Source: Campylobacter geochelonis (lineage in GTDB: Bacteria > Campylobacterota > Campylobacteria > Campylobacterales > Campylobacteraceae). Taken from it: a DNA stretch of 64,000 bases. The translations under genes were made by a program, and so were the position numbers. The DNA lies in contig NZ_CP053844.1 in the NCBI RefSeq assembly GCF_013201685.1, positions 1,984,001 through 2,048,000 of the forward strand. The letters run 5' to 3'. Within the stretch, counting starts at the first letter, position 1. Each line of letters starts with the position of its first letter. Below the pieces are notes generated by a model, which saw only the letters and a list, made by a program, of their open reading frames with translations, made no database searches and was not told the origin of the DNA. This document shows, piece by piece, positions 27,520 through 36,379 of this stretch.

Positions 27520-27612
27520 TTGATTCTAGGTTTGTTATGCCAAAAGAGAATCAAAGAATCATCTTCGAGTTTAAATTGAATGTTTGATTCTAAGTTTGTT
27601 ATGCCAAAAGAG
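27520..27612. repeat. Two copies of a 29-base direct repeat, 35 bases apart
   Basis: Copies at 27520-27548 and 27584-27612 read TTGATTCTA(G/A)GTTTGTTATG then CCAAAAGAG. Each carries an ATG followed by Pro-Lys-Glu codons, so a duplicated gene start is as likely as a relic of an array. Confidence 0.7.
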
Positions 27613-28028
27613 GCAAAAAATGGTAAAGCGGCTAAGTTTAAAAGAGTTGTATATTCGCAGCTGTCACTTATAACGCTTTACAAAAAATGTGGTAATCAAG
27701 GTTAAATTTGCAAAAAGATATAAATTGTTTTAGCTAGATATAGGCATAATTTGCACTAGATTTTAAGGCTTAACATAGACATAAACAAAGAATTTGTTAA
27801 AATCTATAGGCTGGAAAAACTAAGCGATGAGCCTATACTTTAAAAGCGCTCTTTGGTTTGTGCCTTTTGCGTATAGCTAAATTTAACTTTATAAATTTAA
27901 GTAATGATTATATCTAAAAACTACAAAATACCATTAAATTAACTAAATTTATTATAATTGTTTGATTTTATAAAAGACTAAATTTAGCACCAACTTAGCA
28001 CTAAATTTAGTTAAAGGCTATAAAGTTA

Positions 28029-28054
28029 AAACTTGCTAGCTAGCTAGCAAGTTT
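28029..28054 (-). terminator. Palindromic terminator of the mqnA-gdhA operon
   Basis: A perfect 26-base palindrome with CTAG tandem units in the centre (AAACTTGCTAG / CTAGCAAGTTT arms), directly beside the stop codon of the small secreted protein gene. Confidence 0.6.
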
Positions 28055-28055
28055 A

Positions 28056-28241
28056 TTAATGTGTTGGAATTTTAACCTTTTGATTATCTTTTTGGCTTGG
28101 GTTTTCTTTGAAAAAATCGCTCTTATCCAGCTTTTTTTCAACCTTTTTTACATCACTGCTTTTGTTGTCATCGCTTGTATTTGAAAGCGGCGCACCAAAA
28201 GCCAAACTAGCAAAAACTGCTAAAAAGATAAATTTACCCAT
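28056..28241 (-). CDS. Small secreted protein of unknown function
   Basis: 61 residues: signal peptide MGKFIFLAVFASLAFG, then a short lysine/aspartate-rich, disordered-looking tail. No cysteine and no known domain. It begins three bases after the gdhA stop and ends at a terminator, so it is the last gene of the mqnA-gdhA transcript. The good signal peptide and tight spacing support a real gene. Confidence 0.6.
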   Translation of the reverse strand: MGKFIFLAVFASLAFGAPLSNTSDDNKSSDVKKVEKKLDKSDFFKENPSQKDNQKVKIPTH

Positions 28242-28244
28242 TTC

Positions 28245-29609
28245 CTACACATATCCTTGATCTATCATCGCATCAGCAACTTTTCTAAATCCAGCGATAT
28301 TTGCGCCAAGAACTAAGTTGCCTTCATCTCCAAATTCCACAGAAGTATCATAACTAACTTTAAAAATATGTCTCATGATATCGTGAAGTTTTCCATCAAC
28401 CTCTTCAAAACTCCAGCTCGCCATGCCTGCATTTTGCGCCATTTCTAAGCCGCTAGTTGCAACACCGCCTGCATTTGCAGCTTTTGCTGGACCAAACAAG
28501 AAGTCTTTTTTGCTTAACATAAACTCAATCGCCTCAAGCGTACTTGGCATATTTGCACCCTCACAAACCAGACGGCAACCGTTGCCATAAAGCGTTGTTA
28601 TATCTTCTAAATTTAGCTCATTTTGCGTAGCACTTGGGAAAGCCGCGTCACATGGAACGTCCCAAACACCATTTCTTCCCTCTTCATACGCGCTCACTGG
28701 GGTAAATACTGCATTTTTACGCTCTTTAACATACTCTTTCAACCCAACACGCTCAACCTCTTTTAAGCGTTTTAAAAGCGCAACATCCACGCCCTCTTTA
28801 TCATAAATATATCCAGTAGAATCGCTAACTGTGATAGGCAACGCGCCAAAATCATATAGTTTTTCAGCTGTATAAATAGCAACATTTCCAGAGCCACTTA
28901 TACTACATTTTTTGCCCTCCAAATCAGCACCTTTTTTTGCCAACATCTCAGCTGCAAAATAAACCGAACCATATCCTGTTGCTTCTGTTCTTGCCAAACT
29001 TCCGCCCCAGCTTAAACCTTTACCAGTCAAAGCTCCATCAAAGCGGTTTGTTAGCTTTTTATACTGACCAAACATATATCCAATCTCACGTCCGCCAACG
29101 CCGATATCGCCAGCTGGAACATCTTTAACATCGCCTATAAGTTTGAAAAGCTCATTCATAAATGACTGACAAAATCTCATAATTTCGCCATCACTTTTGC
29201 CCTTAGGGTCAAAATTTGCTCCACCTTTTCCAGCGCCGATGTTTAGTCCTGTTAATGAGTTTTTAAAAATTTGCTCAAATCCAAGGAATTTTAAAACATC
29301 TAAATTCGCAGTTGGGTGAAATCTCAAACCACCTTTATAAGGTCCGATAGCTGAGTTAAACTCGACTCTATAACCAAAATGAACACACGCTTTTCCAGCA
29401 TCGTTTATATAAGTCGTGCGAAAAATCGTAGTTCGCTCTGGCATTATAATACGCTCTAAAATGCTGTGTTTTTCATACTTGCCCTCTCGCTCGAAAAGCG
29501 GAACTAGGCTAGTTAGAACCTCTGTTGCTGCCTGAAAAAATATAGGCTGACGTGGCGAAATGCGTTTTATGTTGTGCAAAACGCCATTGACATACTCTTT
29601 GGTACTCAT
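28245..29609 (-). CDS. gdhA: Glutamate dehydrogenase (hexameric, probably NADP-dependent)
   Basis: 454 residues, the normal length of hexameric GDH. Interconverts glutamate with 2-oxoglutarate and ammonia. The family pattern GPYKGGLRFHPTANLDVLKFLGFEQ with the substrate lysines and GGGK-like GAGKGGANFDPKGKS is visible, then a Rossmann motif SGSGNVA and VATSGLEMAQN. Overlaps mqnA by four bases at its start (ATGA), with an AAAGGAAAACAC site upstream. Cofactor preference is assumed from similarity to the anabolic enzyme. Confidence 0.96.
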   Translation of the reverse strand: MSTKEYVNGVLHNIKRISPRQPIFFQAATEVLTSLVPLFEREGKYEKHSILERIIMPERTTIFRTTYINDAGKACVHFGYRVEFNSAIGPYKGGLRFHPTANLDVLKFLGFEQIFKNSLTGLNIGAGKGGANFDPKGKSDGEIMRFCQSFMNELFKLIGDVKDVPAGDIGVGGREIGYMFGQYKKLTNRFDGALTGKGLSWGGSLARTEATGYGSVYFAAEMLAKKGADLEGKKCSISGSGNVAIYTAEKLYDFGALPITVSDSTGYIYDKEGVDVALLKRLKEVERVGLKEYVKERKNAVFTPVSAYEEGRNGVWDVPCDAAFPSATQNELNLEDITTLYGNGCRLVCEGANMPSTLEAIEFMLSKKDFLFGPAKAANAGGVATSGLEMAQNAGMASWSFEEVDGKLHDIMRHIFKVSYDTSVEFGDEGNLVLGANIAGFRKVADAMIDQGYV

Positions 29610-30298
29610 GTGTTTTCCTTTGTATTGGGGTTGAAATTTAATTGTCTTGCTTTTCGTATGTAAAGATTAAGTGCGAGGCTCTCTTTTTGCCCGATTTTAT
29701 AAGATATAAATTTAAGATACCACTTGATATCATCTGAGCTAATGCCTCTTGTTTTAGCGTATTTGTTTAGTATGTAGCTTGGGATTTTGATATTTTTTTG
29801 TAAGAATTTATTAACTAGTTTTTTATAACTTTCACCACTGTTTGTGTAGCAAAAAACAGCAAAAACAAATGGCAAATTTGTCTTTTGATGCCAAATTTCG
29901 CCTAAGTCATAAAATTTATCTTTGCCTTCGTTTAGGTAGTGTTTTAAAGCGCGATCTCCTATGATAACCTCGCCTTTTTTATCAAGAACTCGAGCTAACA
30001 TGTTTGAAGTCATGGAAGCGCTGTCTAGTTTTGGAGTAGAGTTTTTGCGGACTAAAACGCTTTTTACGCTAGTTTTAGCCACTATGCCCATATTTAGTTT
30101 TTTGTATTTGCTTCGTCTACTTTCTATGCTCGATATGACTGCTGCGTCTATTTTTCTGTTATATAGCGCGCGATTTAAGAGGCTTGGAACGCCTTTTTTA
30201 AACTCAATAGTTTTTTTGACATAGCTAGGAAGTGAGTATTTTTTTAAAAAAATGTGAAATGGTAGTAAATTTAGATAGTCAATTTTTCCAAAAATCAT
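29606..30298 (-). CDS. mqnA: Chorismate dehydratase MqnA (futalosine pathway)
   Basis: 230 residues, a periplasmic-binding-like fold without signal peptide. The opening GKIDYLNLLPFHIF and the segment IDAAVISSIES are typical of MqnA, which dehydrates chorismate in the futalosine route to menaquinone used by Campylobacterota. Stop overlaps gdhA by four bases. Somewhat shorter than many MqnA proteins but complete at both ends. Promoter probably within the gap to 30419. Confidence 0.85.
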   Translation of the reverse strand: MIFGKIDYLNLLPFHIFLKKYSLPSYVKKTIEFKKGVPSLLNRALYNRKIDAAVISSIESRRSKYKKLNMGIVAKTSVKSVLVRKNSTPKLDSASMTSNMLARVLDKKGEVIIGDRALKHYLNEGKDKFYDLGEIWHQKTNLPFVFAVFCYTNSGESYKKLVNKFLQKNIKIPSYILNKYAKTRGISSDDIKWYLKFISYKIGQKESLALNLYIRKARQLNFNPNTKENT

Positions 30299-30384
30299 CT
30301 TTTTCCTTTCAACGAGTTTGTATTATACAAAAAAAATTATAAATTTTTATAAAATGACATAAAAGTTTCAAATTTATTTTGATT

Positions 30385-30414
30385 TTTAGCTAGCCATGAG
30401 TTTGGCTAGCTAAA
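30385..30414 (-). terminator. Terminator after upp and the MliC-like gene
   Basis: TTTAGCTAGCCA (30385-30396), loop TGAGTT, TGGCTAGCTAAA (30403-30414): a perfect 12-bp stem, five bases past the lipoprotein stop. Confidence 0.7.
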
Positions 30415-30419
30415 TTTAG

Positions 30420-30758
30420 TTATTTGATTATATCTACGTTGATTGGTTTACCTTTTACCAGCTCGACAATTCCGTAGTTTTCTTTAAAGTGAATGCTCAC
30501 ACCATCTTCATTTTCAAGATAAATTCCACTTCCAGATGGAGCTCTTTTTAACTTATAAACCGCATCGGAGTTATCTGCTAAAGTAGCGCTCTCCCAGTTA
30601 TCGCTGCTTCTAAGCTCTAAAGTAAGATCGTATGGACCAACAAAATTTATAACATCCTCTTTGACAACAGCTTGCTGTGTTGGCTCTTTTGGCGCATTTT
30701 GATACGAACAACCAGCAACAAACAAAGCAACCGCAACAAAAAAAATAACTTTTTTCAT
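30420..30758 (-). CDS. MliC-like lipoprotein (C-type lysozyme inhibitor family)
   Basis: 112 residues with lipobox LFVAGC (Cys16) after MKKVIFFVAVA. The C-terminal 80 residues show the MliC pattern: LELRSSDNW, AVYKLKRAPSGSGIYLENEDG, and a final beta strand YGIVELVKG. In the family the SG.xY loop inserts into the active site of host lysozyme. Eleven bases after upp, so co-transcribed. Membership is likely but the protein is short and the KGxxA-type ending is altered. Confidence 0.65.
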   Translation of the reverse strand: MKKVIFFVAVALFVAGCSYQNAPKEPTQQAVVKEDVINFVGPYDLTLELRSSDNWESATLADNSDAVYKLKRAPSGSGIYLENEDGVSIHFKENYGIVELVKGKPINVDIIK

Positions 30759-30769
30759 ACTTTACTCCT

Positions 30770-31408
30770 TTAATTTAATGTGTTAAAAACTCTATCTCCA
30801 GCATCGCCTAGTCCAGGAACGATATAGCCTTTTTCATCTAATCCATCATCTATATTTGCCACGTAAACTTCAACATCTGGATAAACTTTGGCAAATCTTT
30901 CTAGCCCTTCAGGCGCTGCGATAATAGAGATAAATTTAATATCCTTAACCCCTTTTTCGCGTAAAAACTTCACACTATCAATCGCTGTTCCACCAGTTGC
31001 AAACATAGGGTCAATTATTATAGCGGTTCTTTCTTTATAATCTTTTGGCAATTTTGCGTAAAAAAACTCAGCTTCTAAACTCTTTTCATTTCGCTGAAAG
31101 CCCAAAAAGCCAACACTTGCATCTGGAATCAGCTTAAAAACCGCATCAAGCATACCTAAAGCCGCTCGTAAAATCGGACAAATCATAATCTTGCAACCAA
31201 GCTTTTCGCCCTTTGTTTTAGCAACAGGAGTTGTTATATCAACTGTTTTTAGCTTCAAATCGCTACTTGCCTCAAAAAGCATTAAGTAGCTAATCTCATC
31301 GATTAGCATCCTAAACTGAAACGGATCAGTTCTAACATCCCTTAAAATCGAAAGCTTATGCTTAATTAGAGGGTGCGAAATTTGTTTTATGTTTGGTAAA
31401 TTTTGCAT
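30770..31408 (-). CDS. upp: Uracil phosphoribosyltransferase
   Basis: 212 residues. Makes UMP from uracil and PRPP. Has the PRPP loop (IIDPMFATGGTAIDSV) and the C-terminal uracil-binding segment YIVPGLGDAGDR. Follows pncB with 27 bases between and is followed by an MliC-like gene. In C. jejuni upp lies beside the malic-enzyme gene; here pncB separates them. Confidence 0.96.
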   Translation of the reverse strand: MQNLPNIKQISHPLIKHKLSILRDVRTDPFQFRMLIDEISYLMLFEASSDLKLKTVDITTPVAKTKGEKLGCKIMICPILRAALGMLDAVFKLIPDASVGFLGFQRNEKSLEAEFFYAKLPKDYKERTAIIIDPMFATGGTAIDSVKFLREKGVKDIKFISIIAAPEGLERFAKVYPDVEVYVANIDDGLDEKGYIVPGLGDAGDRVFNTLN

Positions 31409-31435
31409 ATTTTTTCCTTATAATTTAGTTTAAAT

Positions 31436-32869
31436 TTATATTTTAGTTCTATATTCTTGTAGTAAATTTTCTCTTATTTCCCACAGTTTTTGCGATAAAT
31501 CTACTTTATAGCTTTGCGGGTTTATGTTTCTTAAATGCTCATCCCAAAAACTCGCTTTTTCTTCTTGATGGAATTTAGCTATCTCTTTCACGCTTCGTTT
31601 TTTTCCAACAAATTTGCCATCTATAAAAAGCGGCTCAAGCAGTTTTTTAGCATAAAAATTCTTCACTAAACGCCTTTTATAGGTATAAAGTGGGTGAAAA
31701 ATTTCAAACTCTTTGCTCTCATCGATAACCTCATCATCAGTCGTTATCAAATCCGCCAAAGCCTTGTTCGTATCTTTATCATAAAGGCGGTAAATTTGTT
31801 TAAAACCGGGGTTATTTATCTTTCTAGGATCGTTTGAAATCTTTATCTTTGGCTCGATTTTTCCATCTTTTTGAGTCGCGGCTAGTTTATAAACTCCACC
31901 CAAACTTGGATGGTCATACGATGTGATTAACTTCGTGCCAACTCCCCAGTTATCAATCTTTGCGCCTAAGTTTTTAAGATGTTCGATTGAGTATTCATCT
32001 AAGTCATTTGAGCCTGTGATTTTAGCATTTTTAAATCCAGCCTCATCTAACATCACTCTTGCTTGTTTTGACAGATACTCCAAATCTCCAGAATCAATGC
32101 GAATTCCTACCGGCTCATGCCCAGCTTCTCTAAGCTCTTTAAAAACAGTTATCGCATTTATCACGCCACTTTGAAGCACATCGTAAGTATCGACTAACAA
32201 AACGGTCGCATCTGGATAGTTTCTCGCATACGCACGAAACGCCTCAAGCTCGCTATCAAAGCTTTGAATCCACGAGTGAGAGTGCGTTCCAAGCACGCTT
32301 AGTCCAAACATCTTGCCAGCTAGCACATTTGATGTGCCAGCGCAACCTGCTATAACAGAAGCTCGCGAGCCATAAACTCCAGCATCTTTTTCTTGCGCAC
32401 GTCGCAGTCCAAACTCCATAACAGGGTCATTTACGGCACTTCTTACAACGCGAGATGCTTTTGTTGCGATTAAGGTTTGGAAATTTATCATTGATAAAAT
32501 CGCAGTTTCGATTAGCTGGGCTTCGATGATTTTAGCTCTTACGCGCACTAACGGCTCGTGCGCAAAAACTATGCTTCCCTCTTTTATAGCGTAAATCTCA
32601 CCGCTGAATTTAAAATTTTCAAGATAGTTTAAAAACTCATCGTCAAAGAAATTTAGGCTTTTTAAATACTCAATATCGCTTTTGCTAAATTTTAAACCAC
32701 TTATATACTCAACCACAGAATCAATCCCACAAAGCACCGCATAAGCACCACCACATGGGTGTTTTCTAAAATACATATCAAAAACAGCCACTTGCTCTTT
32801 TTTCTCTCTAAAATACCCTTGCATCATACTTAGTTGATAAAAATCCGTAAGCAACGCCAAATCTTGCAT
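31436..32869 (-). CDS. pncB: Nicotinate phosphoribosyltransferase
   Basis: 477 residues. Forms nicotinate mononucleotide from nicotinate and PRPP in NAD salvage. Family features: LLTDFYQLSMMQGYF at the N-terminus, EFGLRRAQEKDAGVYGSRASVIAG, GTHSHSWIQSF with the catalytic histidine, VLLVDTYDVL and RIDSGDL. I take ATG 32869; a TTG two codons earlier (32875) is also possible. First gene of a small salvage operon with upp. Confidence 0.95.
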   Translation of the reverse strand: MQDLALLTDFYQLSMMQGYFREKKEQVAVFDMYFRKHPCGGAYAVLCGIDSVVEYISGLKFSKSDIEYLKSLNFFDDEFLNYLENFKFSGEIYAIKEGSIVFAHEPLVRVRAKIIEAQLIETAILSMINFQTLIATKASRVVRSAVNDPVMEFGLRRAQEKDAGVYGSRASVIAGCAGTSNVLAGKMFGLSVLGTHSHSWIQSFDSELEAFRAYARNYPDATVLLVDTYDVLQSGVINAITVFKELREAGHEPVGIRIDSGDLEYLSKQARVMLDEAGFKNAKITGSNDLDEYSIEHLKNLGAKIDNWGVGTKLITSYDHPSLGGVYKLAATQKDGKIEPKIKISNDPRKINNPGFKQIYRLYDKDTNKALADLITTDDEVIDESKEFEIFHPLYTYKRRLVKNFYAKKLLEPLFIDGKFVGKKRSVKEIAKFHQEEKASFWDEHLRNINPQSYKVDLSQKLWEIRENLLQEYRTKI

Positions 32870-33646
32870 ACTCAAATCTCTTTTTGTTAAATTTAGTAGA
32901 ATTTTACGATAAGTATGCTTTAAATTTGTGTAAATTTGAACTATTCTTGGTTTTTATTAAATTTTATGCAAAAGTTTTGGCGTTTTGGCGCATTTTTGCT
33001 TTATTATAAATTTATATTTACATAAAAAATAAAAATGATAAAAATCTAGTAAATGTTATTCGGCGCGCTTAAAAACGGTGCTGGTTAGAGAGTTGTTTAA
33101 AAAATGAAAAAATGGCTAATGAATTTAAATACCAAATTTAAACAACAAAGCGTTGCAAAATAAAATGATAAAATTATCTTTAAAAATTTATATGATAAAA
33201 CGTTTAGCTCACTAAATCTAAAGGCCGAAATTTAGCCAAAACGCAGCTTTTAAAAGATAAATTTCAAAGATATTAACTTAAATTTAAGATAAAAGCTATC
33301 AAGATACATCTCAAACTACGACTTGAAAAGATATAAATTTAAAGAAAAATGGCGTTAAATTTGAGAAATTAAACAAAAAATGTAGAATTTAAACTTTAAA
33401 TTTGCAAGCATAAACAACTATAAATTTAAAGAAAAGTTAAGTCAAATTAAGCACTAGTTTATTTTAATAAAACGAACCGAACTAAAAATAAAAGTTAAAA
33501 ATCTAAATTTCAACTATTTCGAACAAACTAAAATCAAATAAGCTATAAAATAGTTCTAAATTTCAAAACCCAGCGCTAAATTTATCAAATCGCTAAATTT
33601 ATTAAATTTGCAAGAAAAAGGAGGCTAAATTTGCCCCCTGAATTTA
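32870..33646. other. Gene-free AT-rich region between pncB and the malic-enzyme gene
   Basis: About 780 bases with no gene, rich in AAATTTA words (five in 33550-33640). The right end carries the malic-enzyme terminator. Confidence 0.5.
33618..33641 (-). terminator. Terminator of the gltX-malic enzyme operon
   Basis: On the minus strand GGGGGC, loop AAATTTA, GCCTCC, then a T-run (TTTTTC). The stem has one G-T pair. It lies a few bases past the malic-enzyme stop. Confidence 0.6.
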
Positions 33647-34900
33647 CTATCTTTTTTCTAAACTTTTCTTATACTCTTTTGCATCAAAGCTATCAACTCT
33701 TGCTACGCCATCATCAAAAGCAGCCTTTGCGACCGCTGTTGAAACCACGCCCAAAACTCTTTTATCAAAAGGATTTGGGATGATGTATTCTATGCCAAAT
33801 TTGATATCTTTGGCTCCTAAAGCCTCGCAAACTTCAGCTGGAACTGGCTCTTTTGCTAGAGCTGCTAGAGCTTTTGCCGCTGCCATTTTCATATTTTCAG
33901 TTATCTTTTTAGCTCTTACATCAAGCGCGCCACGAAAGATATATGGAAAACCAAGCACGTTATTTACTTGATTTGGATAATCGCTTCTTCCAGTTCCTAT
34001 CATCGCATCATCTCTGACCTCTTTAATCTCTTCTGGATAAATTTCTGGAACTGGGTTTGCAAGTGCGAAAATTATCGGATAAGGCGCCATAGTTTTTATC
34101 ATCTCTTTGGTTAAAACGCCAGGTTTGCTAAGTCCAAGAAACATATCTGCACCATTTATCGCATCTGCCATAGTTCTTGCATCTGTATCGCTGGCAAACT
34201 CTAGTTTTTCTTTGGTTAAATTTTCTCTTTTTGAGTGGATTACACCTTTTGAATCTACCATCAAAATATGCTCCACACCAAGAGCTCTATACATTCTAGC
34301 GCACGCTATACCAGCCGCACCACTTCCGCTAACAACGATTTTTATATCTTTGATTTTTTTGCCACTTATCTCAAGTGCGTTTATTAGCCCCGCCGTTGTT
34401 ATAATCGCAGTTCCATGCTGATCATCGTGCATAACAGGTATATTTACCGCTTCTTGAAGCTCTTTTTCTATCTCAAAGCACTTTGGAGCTTTAATATCTT
34501 CTAAATTTATACCACCAAAAGTAACAGAAATCGCCTTGCAAATCTCAACAATTTTTTTTGGATCGCTTTCGTTTATCTCGATATCAAAGGCATCAACATT
34601 TGCAAATTTTTTAAACAAAACAGATTTGCCCTCCATAACTGGCTTACTAGCCGCCGCGCCGATATCGCCAAGTCCCAAAACAGCACTTCCATCGCTGATA
34701 ACTGCTACTAAATTTGCTTTATTTGTATATTTATAAGCTGCTTGCGGATCTGCTTCGATTTCTTTGCAAGGCTCAGCAACGCCTGGGCTATAGGCTAGCG
34801 TTAAGTCTTTTGCCGTTTTAACTGGAGTTTTAACATCTATGCCAATCTTTCCGCCAATGTGATAGTCTAACGCCTCTTCTTTGGTGTATTTTATAGTCAT
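33647..34900 (-). CDS. Malic enzyme (oxaloacetate-decarboxylating malate dehydrogenase)
   Basis: 417 residues, the single-domain form without phosphotransacetylase extension. Converts malate to pyruvate and CO2 with NAD(P). LAYSPGVAEPCKEI and SDGSAVLGLGDIGAAASKPVMEGK carry the catalytic lysine region; MHDDQHGTAI holds the metal ligands; VVSGSGAAGIACARM is the Rossmann loop. Lies 16 bases after gltX, the same pair as in C. jejuni. Cofactor choice is not clear from sequence. Confidence 0.94.
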   Translation of the reverse strand: MTIKYTKEEALDYHIGGKIGIDVKTPVKTAKDLTLAYSPGVAEPCKEIEADPQAAYKYTNKANLVAVISDGSAVLGLGDIGAAASKPVMEGKSVLFKKFANVDAFDIEINESDPKKIVEICKAISVTFGGINLEDIKAPKCFEIEKELQEAVNIPVMHDDQHGTAIITTAGLINALEISGKKIKDIKIVVSGSGAAGIACARMYRALGVEHILMVDSKGVIHSKRENLTKEKLEFASDTDARTMADAINGADMFLGLSKPGVLTKEMIKTMAPYPIIFALANPVPEIYPEEIKEVRDDAMIGTGRSDYPNQVNNVLGFPYIFRGALDVRAKKITENMKMAAAKALAALAKEPVPAEVCEALGAKDIKFGIEYIIPNPFDKRVLGVVSTAVAKAAFDDGVARVDSFDAKEYKKSLEKR

Positions 34901-34916
34901 ATCTTGATTTACCTTT

Positions 34917-36290
34917 TTATTTATTTATTAATTTTTCTATTCTTTCTTTAACTTCTTTGCTTCCTAGAATTTCTATAACTTCAAAGATAGATGGACTCAC
35001 ACTTGTCCCAGTTATAGCCACTCTTAAAGGTTGAGCCAAATCTTTTAACTTAGCTTCGTTTTCTTCTAAAAATTTAATGGTTTTTTCTTCATATCCAGAT
35101 GCGTTTAAATCCTCATCTAAAATTTCGCTAAATTTTGCAAGCAAGTTTAGACTATTTTCATTAATAAATTTTTTATAGGCTTTTTCATCATATTCTTTTG
35201 GCTTATTTAATAAAGCTTTTGCAGAATTTGCCATCTCAACTAGCGTTTTGCTTCTCTCTCTTAACGAATCAACCAAAAGTTTAGCGTGTTTTATCTCTTT
35301 TAAATTTAGTCCAAAGTGCTTTAACTCATCAACTAGCCTTTCAAAGCTAACGGTTTTTATATAGTGCGAGTTTAGCCACTCTAGTTTGCTTTGATTAAAG
35401 GTGCTAGCAGATTTACTAAGATGAGTTGGATCAAAGAGTTTTTTCATCTCATCCATAGAAAAAATCTCATCATCGCCATGACTCCAACCAAGTCTAACTA
35501 AGAAATTTAAAAGCGCTTCACTTAGATAACCCATCTTTTTATACTCCATAACATCGGTTGCGCCATGCCTTTTAGAGAGCTTTTGACCATCGCTTCCGTT
35601 TATCATAGCAACGTGGTAAAATTTTGGCACTTTAAAGCCAAGCGCTTCGTATAAAACTATCTGTTTTGGAGTATTTGAAAGGTGATCGTCGCCTCTTATG
35701 ACATCAGTTACGCCCATTAGCGCATCATCAATTACAACGGTAAAATTATAAGTTGGAGTTCCATCACTTCTTGCTATTATAAAATCATCTAATATATCTG
35801 CACAGTTAAATTTAATCTCGCCTTTAACGCCATCATTAAACTCAATCACGCCATCAAGAGGAGCTTTTATGCGGACAACTGGCTCAATTCCTTCTGGTGG
35901 CATGCCATTAAATTCTCGGTATCTGCCATCGTATTTTGGTCGCTGTTTTGCCGCTTCTTGCTCTTTTCTTAAAGCATCAAGCTCATCTTTGCTCATATAG
36001 CATTTATACGCTTTGCCCTCATCTAGGAGCTTTTGAACATACTCTTTGTATAAATCAAATCTAGAACTTTGATAAACCATCTCACCATCAAAATCAAGTT
36101 TGCACCATTTAAACGCCTCTACTATCGCTTCAGCCGCCTCTTTTGAGTTTCGTTTTAAGTCTGTATCTTCTATGCGAAGTAAAAACTTGCCACCATTTGC
36201 CCTTGCATAAAGGTAGTTATAAAGTGCTGTTCTAAGCCCACCGATGTGAAGATATCCTGTTGGTGAAGGTGCAAATCGAGTTACAATCAT
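34917..36290 (-). CDS. gltX: Glutamyl-tRNA synthetase
   Basis: 457 residues from ATG 36290, with AAGGAAAAAT just upstream; seven residues in front (from 36311) do not belong. Charges tRNA(Glu), and in Campylobacterota a second paralogue often charges tRNA(Gln) with Glu. Class I motifs: HIGH-type LHIGG (TRFAPSPTGYLHIGGLRTAL) and KMSKS-type KLSKR (GQKLSKRHGA). Which of the two paralogues this is cannot be decided here, though the place matches Cj1288c. Confidence 0.95.
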   Translation of the reverse strand: MIVTRFAPSPTGYLHIGGLRTALYNYLYARANGGKFLLRIEDTDLKRNSKEAAEAIVEAFKWCKLDFDGEMVYQSSRFDLYKEYVQKLLDEGKAYKCYMSKDELDALRKEQEAAKQRPKYDGRYREFNGMPPEGIEPVVRIKAPLDGVIEFNDGVKGEIKFNCADILDDFIIARSDGTPTYNFTVVIDDALMGVTDVIRGDDHLSNTPKQIVLYEALGFKVPKFYHVAMINGSDGQKLSKRHGATDVMEYKKMGYLSEALLNFLVRLGWSHGDDEIFSMDEMKKLFDPTHLSKSASTFNQSKLEWLNSHYIKTVSFERLVDELKHFGLNLKEIKHAKLLVDSLRERSKTLVEMANSAKALLNKPKEYDEKAYKKFINENSLNLLAKFSEILDEDLNASGYEEKTIKFLEENEAKLKDLAQPLRVAITGTSVSPSIFEVIEILGSKEVKERIEKLINK

Positions 36291-36328
36291 ATTTTTCCTT
36301 TTTTGAGCCAAATTTACATATTATGTGA

Positions 36329-36351
36329 TATAATTAATGCCGTATTATAAT
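36329..36351 (+). promoter_or_regulatory. Promoter boxes before the SurA-like gene
   Basis: Two TATAAT boxes, 36329-36334 and 36346-36351, the first with a TGTGA extension. The start codon at 36380 is preceded by AAAGG. Confidence 0.5.
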
Positions 36352-36379
36352 CCAGCAAAGCTTAAAATAAAGGTTTTTT

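Larger units (their letters stand above)
27009..28055. other. 1 kb gene-free region with a 29-base direct repeat
   Basis: No gene above small size. A 29-base word occurs twice at 27520-27548 and 27584-27612 with one mismatch. The right end holds the hairpin of the gdhA operon. Probably decayed DNA. Confidence 0.55.

Noticed and set aside
27653-27710. Possible tRNA or small RNA gene
   Set aside because: No T-loop consensus or cloverleaf could be drawn; no tRNA was recognised anywhere in the window.
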